This document shows, piece after piece, positions 12,301-20,802 of a stretch of DNA of 64,000 nt. Under the pieces are notes generated by a model. That model had not been told where the DNA came from. It worked only from the letters and a program-made list of their open reading frames with translations, and did no database searches. The DNA comes from Microstegium vimineum (Eukaryota > Streptophyta > Magnoliopsida > Poales > Poaceae). Where the stretch lies: NCBI GenBank assembly GCA_022036555.1, contig CM039137.1, positions 8,595,630 through 8,659,629 of the forward strand, given 5' to 3'. A program made the position numbers and the translations under genes. The first letter of the stretch is position 1; each line of letters begins with the position of its first letter.

Positions 12301-12443
12301 GTGCCTGCCTAGAGGCCACGCTGACAGACCTGCTCGGTGAGGAGGTTGCCTCATCGGTTGTTGTCAAGTTGGCCAACGACGGCTCAGGAATCGGAGCTGC
12401 ACTTCTTGCAGCCTCACACTCCCAGCATGCTGAAGCTGCATAG
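3386..12443 (+). CDS. HXK6: Hexokinase, membrane-anchored plant type B (HXK6-like), 9 exons
   Basis: Phosphorylates glucose and other hexoses with ATP, the first step of sugar use; type B plant hexokinases sit on the mitochondrial outer membrane and some also act in glucose sensing. Exons by splice sites and frame: 3386-3687, 4672-4822, 9083-9265, 9642-9716, 9936-10091, 10410-10508, 10882-11012, 11924-12005, 12099-12443. These sum to 1524 nt, a 507-residue protein, normal for the family. Visible: an N-terminal hydrophobic segment (about residues 5-28) followed by an arginine run, the membrane anchor; the phosphate-binding LDLGGTNFRV (about 110); the sugar-binding LGFTFSFP...LIKWTKGF (about 182-207); VNDTVGTLAGGRY (238); ILGTGTNAAYVE; and the adenosine-site AIDGGLYEHY in the last exon. 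The start is chosen because it precedes the anchor and gives family length. The reading is fully open. Assignment to HXK6 rather than its paralogue HXK5 is from recalled rice sequences. Intron 2 is swollen to 4.3 kb by a LINE. Confidence 0.95.
5091..8144 (+). CDS. LINE ORF2 remnant: endonuclease C-end, reverse transcriptase, zf-RVT
   Basis: A single uninterrupted frame of over 1000 codons, truncated at its N-terminus. In order: the last part of an exonuclease-endonuclease-phosphatase domain (GRRFTWSN, then MSDHTPLLL near residue 55); a linker; a non-LTR reverse transcriptase with FRPISL, KLDIHKAFDTV (first catalytic Asp), GVRQGDPLSP and the active-site box YADDAAIF (about residue 515); and a C-terminal zf-RVT zinc-binding region with CKIFVWILVQDKI and CVMCNGPLETSLHLCLCCPFA. 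No ribonuclease H domain is obvious. There is no real start codon; the frame is open back to 5091. The open frame over 3 kb suggests a recent insertion, though truncation makes it non-autonomous. It is transcribed, if at all, as part of the hexokinase intron. Confidence 0.93.
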   Translation, partial: PAADGAFGAAINHLRLKEIKLNGRRFTWSNQQDNPTLTRIDRLLCTPEWELIFPACFLHSLPSLMSDHTPLLLQGELAHHQNTSFRFENFWTKMEGFQDLVQHIWNRPVTSALPMKRLHIKMAHVAKGIKRWKKEKIGDTKLQLAIVKEVLLQLEAAQEHRLLTNIELDLCRRLKTHSMGLAAIEKSRIRQRSRLTYIRCWDANTKIFHIRASARRRKNYIHCLHSDEGIAIAHEEKEKVIGDYFKNHIGLPVPRTTTLNWQSLGYTQHDLSDLEAPFSQEEVKNTINSMPSDKAPGQDGFTGAFFKACWEIIKDDIMDVINSLFTMNAQGFEWLNSACIVLLPKKTDATRVTDFRPISLIHSIAKIFSKLLANRLAPRLNCLVSNCQSAFIKKRSIHDNFLYVQGAVRKLHRQKIPALFMKLDIHKAFDTVNWGYLLETLQALGFGPRGREWVSILFRTSTSTALLNGRQGPTFSHARGVRQGDPLSPMLFILAMDPLQRLLDQATQLGILTPLPLMAAKWRTSMYADDAAIFINPIKEEVQATKIILQAFGTFSGLHINLEKSSVDPIRCGNVDLDQVLSPFSGNRGSFPCKYLGLQLHTRSLQKVHVQPLIERIGQRLPKWKGRWLNKAGRLTLITSVLSSMPTYHLTVFPLAVWARRKIDKIRRSFLWKGEENANGGHCLVNWPTVTRPKDLGGLGVPDHDRFGRALRLRWLWQEWVEDSKPWIGSELPCSHVDRLLFNSSIKINLGDGAKTRFWHHNWLEGEAPKYLAPKLFQLVFRKKRTVEQELRNNNWMRSLRRKITSAVQVEEFVSVWIRIQDVHLQHGVRDSITWRWTQDGSYSTRSAYRIQFTGSLSMFRTELIWRAQVENKCKIFVWILVQDKILTTQNLQKRGWPHQEHCVMCNGPLETSLHLCLCCPFAKAVWDQILSWENFALLQQQPHVDPVHITAWWEEVAKKVFKSERRRLNGVVIYTFWNIWKERNRRIFNNAAETASQVAARIKEDIDQRKRAFAYE
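5091..8295 (+). mobile_element. L1-type LINE, 5'-truncated, in hexokinase intron 2
   Basis: A non-LTR retrotransposon lies in the same orientation as the host gene, inside intron 2 (4823-9082). Its frame is open from 5091, after the stop TAA at 5088; the exact 5' junction cannot be fixed and lies at about 5070-5110. The 3' end is an 11-base poly(A) at 8285-8295, preceded by the hairpin-like GGCAGAGCTCCTGCC. Lack of ORF1 and of most of the endonuclease fits 5' truncation during target-primed reverse transcription. No clean target duplication is evident. The remainder of the intron (4823-5090, 8296-9082) is AT-rich with no gene; TTACCCAC(G/T)ATT(G/T)CCATCA occurs twice, at about 8296 and 8355. 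Confidence 0.9.
10147..10220 (+). mobile_element. tRNA-derived SINE-like fragment
   Basis: TAGCTCAGTTGG at 10151-10162 matches the Pol III A box, followed by GTGTGGTTGTGCGCCCCACC, the usual body of grass tRNA-derived SINEs. The B box that should follow is degenerate (ACTCGATGCAACT). It lies in hexokinase intron 5. A second scrap with a B-box-like GGTTCAAATC lies in intron 6 at 10759-10768. Confidence 0.45.
11472..11549. mobile_element. Small MITE-like inverted repeat in hexokinase intron 7
   Basis: GTTTGGTAGGGCT at the left and its near-complement AGCTCTACCAAAC at the right bracket about 75 bp that can fold back on itself. This is typical of a very short MITE or a foldback remnant; the superfamily is not determinable. 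Confidence 0.45.
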
Positions 12444-13088
12444 TTCTAGGAGCTCGGCTCCTAGTGTAACAATTTTTTGTTTTCCTCCCTTTTCCCCTTC
12501 AATCGAGAGCCCCCCTCGTACGGTGCACATCTCCTTTTTATTTTTGCCTCAGCAACGGGTATAGCTAGGATGGTGCCATTGAGCTTGGAGTACATTATCA
12601 CTAGCAACATTAGCAACGGCAGAAAAATGTGGAAGCGGAGGTCTGAATAAGCCGTTCCATTCCTGCCGATTCTTTTGTTTTCCAAATCCCTTAGAAGTTT
12701 GTATTATGATGCGATATCACAAAACAACCAGTTCTTATCTGTGTGATCTTGTCTTTCAAAATAAAGAGAAAGAGAGAAAGGTGGGGGACCAAATCAATCT
12801 TACTCATTTTTTATTGAATGTGCAGAACTCCTGCCTTTATTTCAGAAACTGCTACAGCTGTAATATTTGCTTGTTCTTATGTGTAATTGGTCTAATGTAT
12901 GTGAAACCCCACAAAGGCCATGGTGACAAATTATGATGCATAACTCTTCTAAGCCATTAGTGTGCTAAAATGTACTAACAGAAGTATGACTGTATCTGTC
13001 TACTGACGCTGTTCAGACTTACTGTACTGGCAGGTGTGCAATGTTTGGTCCTTAGACCGTGCTGTCGATGACACTATTCTGTTGGATG
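12444..13088. other. Convergent intergenic region: hexokinase 3' UTR and receptor kinase 3' flank
   Basis: The hexokinase (+) and the first receptor kinase (-) end tail to tail here. From about 12822 the sequence (GTGCAGAACTCCTGCCTTTATTTCAG onward) resembles the 3' flank of the second receptor kinase at about 20541. It therefore belongs to the tandemly duplicated unit and not to the hexokinase. That block also resembles the LINE 3' end (GGCAGAGCTCCTGCC at 8264), so it may be an old LINE tail. Bases 13052-13088 hold the out-of-frame remainder of the receptor kinase C-terminus. Confidence 0.6.
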
Positions 13089-16000
13089 TCAATTCCTGTT
13101 CCGTTCGACGGCTGTTTCCGGCGACTGCATCGCTGCGGCAGCAGGCAGCAGGAGAGGAGCCGCTTCGTACTCCTGTCCATTCTCCATTTTGCTCTTCTGG
13201 TGCGTCTGCTCGCTGCACTTGAGCAAGATTTGCAGCACATCCTTCATGGCTGGCCGCGACGACGGCATATCTGCGGTGCACAGCACGCCTAGCCTGAATA
13301 CGACCTGGACCTCCTCAGAGTACCCTGCATACCTGATGCTCCTGTCTGTGGCATCCAGGATGCTCCCTCCTGATTGGTAGTGGTGCCGCGCCCATTCCGC
13401 CAGGCAGCCCTGCTCGCCGCCGGCGTTGGCCTCCTTGCCGGTGGTGAGCTCCAGGAGAACGACGCCGAAGCTGTAGACATCAACCTTCTCGTTCACCTTG
13501 TTCGTGTATGCACGCTCTGCAGATAAGCACATGCAGCGTTTGATTTGATACAGGGCCCCAAATTCTGTACAGAACAGAACCCAGCAAAATGGACATACCG
13601 GGAGCCATGTAGCCGAAAGACCCAGCGACGGCGGACATCGTTTTGGGTGCCCCGACCTCCACCAGCATCCTGGCCAGCCCGAAGTCAGCGACCTTGGCCC
13701 TGAACTCCGAGTCCAGCAGGATGTTGCTCGTCTTGACGTCGCGGTGAATGATGGGTGGCGAGCACTCGTGGTGCAAGTAGCATAGCCCCTGCGCGACGCC
13801 GACGGCCACCCTGAGCCTGGTGAGCCAGTCCAGCGGCGCCCTGGCGTTATGGCCGTGGAGCCATTGGTCCAGGCTGCCGTTATCCATGTGGTCGTACACA
13901 AGGAGCTTGGCCTCAGTGCCGGAGAGGCAGCACAGCAGCCTGACAATGTTGTTGTGCCGGACGTTGCCGAGGATGCCCGCCTCCGACTCGAACTCGCGCT
14001 CCAGCTTCTCATCCAGCGTCCCGGCGATCCGTATGTGCTTCACGGCCACCGTACCGGCGCTCCCGTTGATACGGTCGGTGTAGGTGACGCGGTACACGTG
14101 GCCGGAACCGCCGCGGCCGATGAGGTTCTGCTCTGTCAGCTCCCGGAGAATGGACGACGCCTCCCCGAAGCCCAGATCCTGGACGAAAGCCGTGATCTTC
14201 CACTCGTCCCGGACCACGACGCGCGGCCGTTTCCTGATGTCGCGGACGAGGACCACGGCGAAGGCCGCGGCGGCGAGGAGCGCGCCGCCAGCGACAAGGA
14301 GGCCCGTGCGGAGTGCATGCGAGACGCCTCGGGAGGAACGCCTGTCGTCTTGTGACCCCGCCGCAGCGCAGGACCGCACGCCGGCGAGGTAGCCGGGTCC
14401 CGGTCCCGGCGGAGCCGCGGTGCAAAGGCCGGGGTTGTCGCGGAAGCTGTTGTCGTAGGCCGCCGTGGCGAACGCGGTCGGGACCTGGCCGCTGAGGTGG
14501 TTGGACGACAGGTTGAGGGAGTTGAGGTTTGGCTTCGCAAGCTCCGGAGGTATGGCGCCGGAGAGCTCGTTCGACGAAAGGTCAAGGACGCTGAGCACCG
14601 GCATGGCGCCCAATTCGGCCGGTATCTTGCCGCTGAGCTGGTTTCTGCTCATGTCCAAAAACGTCAGCTGCCTCAGGCTAGCAACGCTCTTGGGGATCGC
14701 GCCAGAGAGTTGGTTGCCCGACAGGTTCAGTGCCTGCAGCAGCGGCATGCCGTCGCCAAGACTCGCCGGTATCGCGCCAGAAAACTGGTTGTTCTCGGCG
14801 GTGAACTCCCGGAGCACAACTGCTGCAGCCGGGATGTTGCCACAGAGTTGGTTGTTCCCTATGTGTAACGTCGTAAGGTGGCCAGACAGCGAGGTCGGAA
14901 GACTCCCGGTGAGCTGGTTACTCTGTAGTGACAGGAAATGAAGCTGCGTCGCTGTCCATAGAGCCTCTGGCACGTCGCCGGTGAGCTGGTTATTGTCTAG
15001 GTCCAGGGTTACCAGAGTTGTGCAGTTAGCAAGGCTCGCTGGGATGGAGCCGTTCAGATGGTTGTGCTCAGCGGTGAGGTAAATGAACTGGCCTCCCGCG
15101 CATAACCCTTCTGGAATGGCCCCAGTGAGATCGTTGTCATCAACCTCTACAAAACCCAAGCTCGAGTGCTTCCCGAGTTCCAGCGGGAGCGTGCCAGTAA
15201 ACCTGTTACTATACAATCTCAATTCTCGTAGAGATGGCAACTGGCCGATGCTCGTTGGTATCTTGCCTGAAAAGTTGTTGCTGAAGAGGTGTAAATTTGT
15301 GAGGTTTTGTAAATGGCCGAAGACTTCTGGGATGACTCCACTAAGGTTGTTGACGGAGACGTCAATTATGATCAAGCTCTTTGCAGCAAAACCATCGTCG
15401 TCGACGACCATGTCGCCGGTGAGATTATTCCTGAATAATGTCATCCTTTGCAATTTCTTCAGGCTCCAAACCCCCGGAGGTATGCTTCCTGTCAACATGT
15501 TGTGCGAGAGGTCCAACACCTCCAACTCCTCCATATCCGCTAAATAGCTCGGGAAGTCGCCGGTGAGGTTGCAGTGCGCCGCCCAGAGGCTGACTAGATT
15601 GGTCAAATTCTTGAATGACGCCGGCAGCTCGCCAGGGCGAACGGGTTGTACGCCAGCCACAGCGTCTGAAGCCTCGTCAGCGCACCGAGACCGGCCGGGA
15701 CGGTGCCGACGAGGCGATTGTTGTCCAGCTTGAGATGCCGGAGGTTCAGGAGGCTCGAGAGCGACCTCGGGATGCTGCCGTTGAACTCGTTGCCGCTGAG
15801 GACCAGCGTGCTCAGGCGGGTCGCCGCCAGGCGGTGGCCGATGTTCGCGGGGAGCTCGCCGCCGAAGTAGTTCTGGGAGAGATCGATGTACCGCAGCCAA
15901 GCGCAGCTGTACAGCGTGGTCGGGAACACGTCGGTGATGCTGTTGTTGGAGACGTCGAGGTGCGTGAGGCGTGTAAGGTAGCCGACGGCGTCTGGGAACG

Positions 16001-16295
16001 GGCCTGAGACGTTGACGTCAGCGAGGGTGAGGTTGGTGACACGGCCTGCCGTGTCGCAGCCCACGTATGGCCACGCGCAGTGCGCGCCCGCGGCCGAGGC
16101 GTTCCATCCGGCGAGCACGGGCGGGTCGCCCCACGCGCGCTTGATCTCGAGCAGCAGCCGCGCCTCGTCCGCCGGCTGGGACTGGGACGGGGACGGGGAC
16201 GGGTACTGCGGGGCCGCGCGGGGCAGGAGGCAGCAGCAGCAGGGAAGCAGCGCGAGCAGCAGGCCGGGGAGGTACGGGCATGGTGGTGCCTTCAT
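13089..16295 (-). pseudogene. LRR receptor-like kinase, subfamily XI (HSL1-like), frameshifted copy
   Basis: Exon 1 is 16295-13599 and exon 2 is 13516-13089, with an 82-bp intron that splits the APE motif of the kinase (APER here). Content: signal peptide, LRR N-terminal cap (WGDPPVLAGW, then AHCAWPYVGC), about twenty LRRs, a transmembrane segment (TGLLVAGGALLAAAAFAVVL) and a Ser/Thr kinase with GRGGSG loop, HRDVK and DFG, thus an RD kinase. The exon sum is 3125 nt, one base short of a whole frame. Compared with the neighbouring paralogue, a base is missing at 15631-15640, after codon about 218 (NPF...), so reading from the start ends at about 15603. A 7-bp tandem duplication (GGCAGCA twice, 13137-13150) moves the C-terminus into a frame ending at 13089. 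The frame homologous to the paralogue's tail stays open to 13052. Either a pseudogene or, for the single missing base, a sequencing error; the kinase itself is intact. Confidence 0.88.
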
Positions 16296-18162
16296 GCCTC
16301 GGCGGGTTTTGTTTTTCCTGCCGTGGCGTCGGTGGTGCACGGCCACGGCCGCCGCGGTGAACGCGGGAAGTGGAGGTGCTTCGGTTAAGGGCAGAGGGAA
16401 CTGGACTTCCTGTTTTGTACGGAGTACGCAACTCGACCTTTGATGACACGGCACGAGAAGTCCCGGTCTGTTTTAGGCAGTGGGGAGGTGCTTGGTGCGA
16501 AGCTTTCAAACTGACTTCCATGCATTAGTTTACGTGACGTTTTTGGTCCGTCCAGAGTGATTCATACGGACAGTTGAAAGACCGACCTCTGCTCTGATGG
16601 TAGGACAGGAGGTGCTCCGGAGGTCTTTGCGGTCTAAACTATCCGAAAGTACGTGGTTTGATGCCAGTTTAGAGAAAAAATGAATTCTGTTCTTCACTGC
16701 ACCATTTATTATACAACGAAATTTGGGGTGGCCCCTGTCCAAATCTACATTCTGATGGTCTCCGGAGACTTGACCAGCCCAGCATAATAGTGCTCCGTCA
16801 AACACGCAATTAGTGTGGGCCGTGGGCCTGAGCGACGGAGACTCAAGGTCTGTTTGCATAAACAGAAAAAAAAAATCCATTTAACCTAATTCAACTTTCA
16901 CCGTTCGACTTACCTCATCCAACCAAAAAACAGGTTCTTTTTTTTAATCTCATCAAACCTTTAGAACCGCCCGAATTTGCTCCTAAGATGAAAGTGATTT
17001 TAGATTTTTAGTTGACGTGATGCCACGTCAGGAGTCTGTTACTTTATGAAAAAATACAGATTTTTTTTCAAAGTGTCCAAATATTTTTCTAGAAAATATA
17101 AATTTTTAATCCCAAATCCCAAAATTCAAACTAATCTTCGAAAAATTGTTTTAGGTCAGAAAAACATGAAACAAGATTCAAAAATATTCCGAAGACCATG
17201 CTCTATACTATAGTAGCTAGCTTATAATTATTTCAATGTTTGTTTGCTAGTAGATGCTCTAGCTATATATATGTTATAATTAGTCTATGTTCACTCAAAC
17301 ACGCCAGTGTCCTCTAAATACCACCGTAATGCAAACAAACATCCTTTATTTTTTGTTTATTGTTTATAAACATGCAAATGAATTGTACTTGATGAGATTT
17401 TAATTATTAGCACATAATTAACACAAACACATGAGAGAATGTTGTGGAATCAAGTTAACAAAAGTTTACAAACTTTCTATAAAATGTTTGTAATATAGAC
17501 TTGTGTGCATGCATATTGTGAGCATGTGTTGCCACCAAAGTCAATTGAATTTCTACATGCTCTGGATCATCAGCATAGACTAATTATAACACATAAAAAT
17601 GGCATATACTAAAATAACAACAATAGAGATCATATATGATTTGAACAGTTATATGCTAGGTGCTATAATATAAACAATGATTTTAGCAAAAAAATGAATC
17701 CAATGTCATTTTTTTAGCTAAAACAATTTTCTAAGATCAAATATGATTTTAGGAATTTCTTAATTGCATATTATTTCTAGAAATTTTTTTTATATTTTTT
17801 AAATTGTGTTTCTATATTTTTTTGGTAAATTCTAATTGATCCTGAACAATCAATAGAGTCTGATTTATCTAAATTGTAGGCGGCATAGCACCATGTACTC
17901 CCTCTGTCCCTAAATGTCTGTCTCTAGAAAACCGTGTTTTCCTCACAGACACGCTTCCCGGACGACACATATAAAGGGACGGAGGGAATATGTAGGATCG
18001 TTGATGACTTGATGTGATACCTTATCAGCCAAAACCACTTTCAAAACTACCGATGAAGTAAATTTGGAGGTTTTAAAAACTAGAGGTGGTTAAAAAAAGT
18101 GTTTTCGACGGGAGAAATTAAATCGGGCTATGGTGAAAGTTAAGAGAGGTCAAATATATTTT
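16296..18162. other. Intergenic, upstream of first receptor kinase
   Basis: AT-rich sequence with no supported gene. It contains the putative promoter of the kinase just upstream of 16295 and one Stowaway-like MITE (17896-17990). The open frame at 16530-16880 has no recognisable domain and I do not call it. Confidence 0.5.
17896..17990. mobile_element. Stowaway-like MITE (Tc1/mariner)
   Basis: About 95 bp bounded by TA. The left end is CTCCCTCTGTCCCTAAATG; the right end, read in reverse, is TTCCCTCCGTCCCTTTATA. The CTCCCTCCGTCCC inverted repeat and TA target site are the Stowaway signature. Confidence 0.8.
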
Positions 18163-19251
18163 GGGAGCTGCTGCTGAACGAACGTTCTACGGGTAGAACG
18201 AACGTCGAGCGGCCCGCAACCCCTCCCACCGCACGGGGCATACGGACACCCACCCCGCCCACCCCGACACACACAGATACACGCGGCCGTCTCCCCACCG
18301 CGACACCCCCACCCCCTCCGCGCGACCCTTCTCCTCCGACTGGATCCACCACCACCGTCCAGCATGGCCGCCGTGCCCCCTCTGAAATAAAACAAAAAAA
18401 AACATCAGAAAACGTTGATAGAAAAACAATAAACCGGTCTAATTTTGAAACATCAGAAAAACAACACTTGCAACATATATCTAATAGCACATGAAACATG
18501 CGTCTGTACCCCTAGCTGTAACACCAAATCTAAATTTATGAAACAAAATGAAAAATGAAAATGAAACATTGGATCTGGAGGGGTAGGACAACATCAGAGA
18601 AACATCATCATCATATGTTGCGAAACATTGAAAATAAAAAACTGAAACACTAGTAAAACACTTAGAGAAACATTAGATTCGGAGCGGGGTACGAGGAGGG
18701 TGAGGGGACACATCAGAGAAACATCTCATATGTGTGAAACATTGAAAATGGAGCACCGAAACACCGGCGCAACATCAGAGAAAACATTGGATCCAGAGAG
18801 GGGAGCAACATCAGAGAAACATCATCATTGTGTGTGACGAAGCAACCCAGAGGGGGAGGAAAAGAGGAACAGGGGAGGAGCGCGACGGGGGAGGGGTCCG
18901 GTGGATCCATGGCCGCTGCCACCGCCGTTGGATCCGGTGGATCCATGGCCGTCGTCGTCGCTAGGCCATGGATCCGGCGGATCCACGGTCGTCGTCGTCG
19001 CTGCCGCAGTTGCAGCAGCCGCCGCATCCGTCATGGCAGCAGCAGCCGTCGTTGCACCAGATCGGAGGAGGGTGTGTGGGTGCAGGATAGAGAGAGGAGG
19101 GAGTGGAAGGGGGCAGGCGGAAATGACGATGCGGGGCGCGGAGTGGATTGGTGGGGGGGGGGGGGTACGCGCGGGCCACCGCCCCCGGCCGGCCTAGTTG
19201 CGGTCGGACGGGCGTTCGACGCGTGTCGAACGCCGTCTCTTAGCATTATCG
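18163..19251. mobile_element. Putative non-autonomous DNA element with palindromic ends
   Basis: A GC-rich block in AT-rich surroundings. The left end carries ACGTTCTACGGGTAGAACG followed by CGAGCGGCCCGCAAC. The right end, read in reverse, carries GGCGTTCGACACGCGTCGAA followed by CGACCGCAAC, so the ends form an imperfect inverted repeat that is itself palindromic. The 9-bp sequence ATATATTTT lies on both sides (18154-18162 and 19252-19260), the right length for a Mutator-type duplication but AT-rich and possibly chance. The left end of the large Mutator-like element at about 25365 has a closely similar palindrome (ACGTTCTATAGTAGAACG). No convincing protein is encoded; the small open frames are Gly/Arg/Pro-rich shadows. 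Confidence 0.5.
18390..18835. repeat. Degenerate repeats of ACATCAGAGAAACATC
   Basis: The phrases ACATCAGAGAAACA and GAAACATTGAAAAT recur irregularly at least six times across this stretch, spaced roughly 40-110 bp, inside the putative DNA element. No coding potential. Confidence 0.6.
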
Positions 19252-19741
19252 ATATATTTTTTATGGCCCGAAACTGATCATGGTCCATGGCGTCAATCTT
19301 CATATATGACAAGGCCCACGGCCCAACTAGTTAATTCGCTGCATGTTCGGCCTATAGAAGCTGTCTTCTCTGCCCCAGTTGGCAATTTCACATTATGGTA
19401 TGCTCTTAAGGAAATCCCTATTTTTCTCTCCGAACTATAAAACTCAGAAATCTTCTCTTCACTAATTTTAAAAACCATTTATTTTACTAATTTTAAAAAT
19501 CGTTCATTTTACCTTCCTAACGGATTTTGGATAGTAATTTTTATCTTATTTATTTCTTTTATTTTGGCTAAAATTTGAAAAATCATATGAGTAGATCCTT
19601 ACAGTGAGCATATGGTATGTTATGCTTTAGTATAATTTTTTTTATTGTAGTTCTAGATCTATAATATGATACTTTTATGTTGTAGCCCTAGATGGGAGAA
19701 GAACAAGAACCGGAATTTGATACGACATACATGTTATGTAC

Positions 19742-19999
19742 TACTCCGTCCGTCCCAAAAATAGAGTCGCTATGAGAATTGTGCTGGTCAAACTTTTTTA
19801 ACTTCGATTAAGTTTGTAGAAAATGTGTGCAACATTTATATCTCCAAATAAATTTATTATGATAGTACATTCAAAGGTCTATCTAATGATACTAATTATA
19901 CGCTATAAATATTAATATTTTGTTAAATATAGTTATTCAAAGTTAAAAATTATTGACTTTTTGAAACCGAGAATAAGTTTTTTTTTTACAGAGGAAGTA
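19742..19999. mobile_element. Stowaway-like MITE (Tc1/mariner)
   Basis: About 258 bp bounded by TA. The left end is CTCCGTCCGTCCCAAAAATA; the right end, read in reverse, is CTTCCTCTGT. The interior is AT-rich with GGTCAAACTTTTTTAACTTC and GTTAAAAATTATTGACTTTT, typical of long Stowaway relatives in grasses. Confidence 0.8.
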
Positions 20000-20204
20000 T
20001 GTGCAGTATGTGTTTATCTACGATGAAAACAACACATACGACCCAATTAATTGCCTAGATGGGAGGACAACATCATTGGCAGCACTGCGGTGAGATAAGC
20101 TACCGTCGGACACCCGTTTGTCCGATTTTGTGCCATGTGGTTCTTCTATCTTTTTTTTTACTACAAAATGTATCCACGGTCATCCGAATGACTTGTGGCT
20201 GAAG

Positions 20205-20514
20205 ATTTATATAACGGTCACATTGGACGCATAAACACCCATGCTATTTTCGGCTGCCAGGCTGGTCGTTTCTGTGATTAATAAATTGATAGAGGTTGTT
20301 TTTAGCCATTTTATTGTACGAGAAAAATAATTATCATGGCTAATAAGCTAAGCGTTTCAACCTTTTACTATATTATTTTTTTTTAATTATATGAATTAGT
20401 TAATTAACTCGGGAAAAGTAAAAAAAAAAAACCACATTCGAATCCTTAGCTCTCGGGATCACGCGTCACTCACCGGATTTATATAACGGTCGCGTTGGAC
20501 GCATGAACACCGAT
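20205..20514. repeat. Pair of 38-bp direct repeats 272 bp apart
   Basis: TTTATATAACGGTC(A/G)C(A/G)TTGG then ACGCAT(A/G)AACACC occurs at 20205-20242 and again at 20477-20514. A shorter echo (TAATATAACGGACGCG) lies at 25338. The origin is unknown; it could be the two ends of a degraded element or a local duplication. Confidence 0.6.
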
Positions 20515-20802
20515 AATCGTACTAATTTCTGAATGCATATGCAGAACACCTGCATTTGTTTCAGAAATAAATTGTAATCGTAACCTTTGTTATCTGTTCT
20601 GTTTTAGTGGTCTAATGTGTGCGCCACTTGCAACAAATTTACAGTGTCGAAACACAAATTTAGAGTCAAGACGTATGGTGACAAGTTTGGAAGCATGGTT
20701 TCTCTGCTGTACTCTACTGAAATGTATGAAGTATCACTATAGCTGCTCGGCTCATTAACGCTGTCCTAACTGACTAGTATGTGCGGTGGTCGGTTCCTTT
20801 CT

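Larger units (their letters stand above)
19261..20802. other. Intergenic, downstream of second receptor kinase
   Basis: AT-rich with no gene. It holds a Stowaway-like MITE (19742-19999), a pair of direct repeats (20205-20242 and 20477-20514), and from about 20530 the 3' flank of the second receptor kinase, which resembles the 3' flank of the first. Confidence 0.5.

Noticed and set aside
13820..14941. Several long open frames on the plus strand opposite the receptor kinase exon
   Set aside because: They are antisense shadows of GC-rich LRR and kinase coding sequence; the minus-strand reading has the domains. The same applies to 21688-22768.
18828..19277. Gly/Arg-rich open frames in the GC-rich block
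   Set aside because: They arise from GTC/CGG simple repeats and GGATCC-rich repeats, exist in all frames and show no domain.
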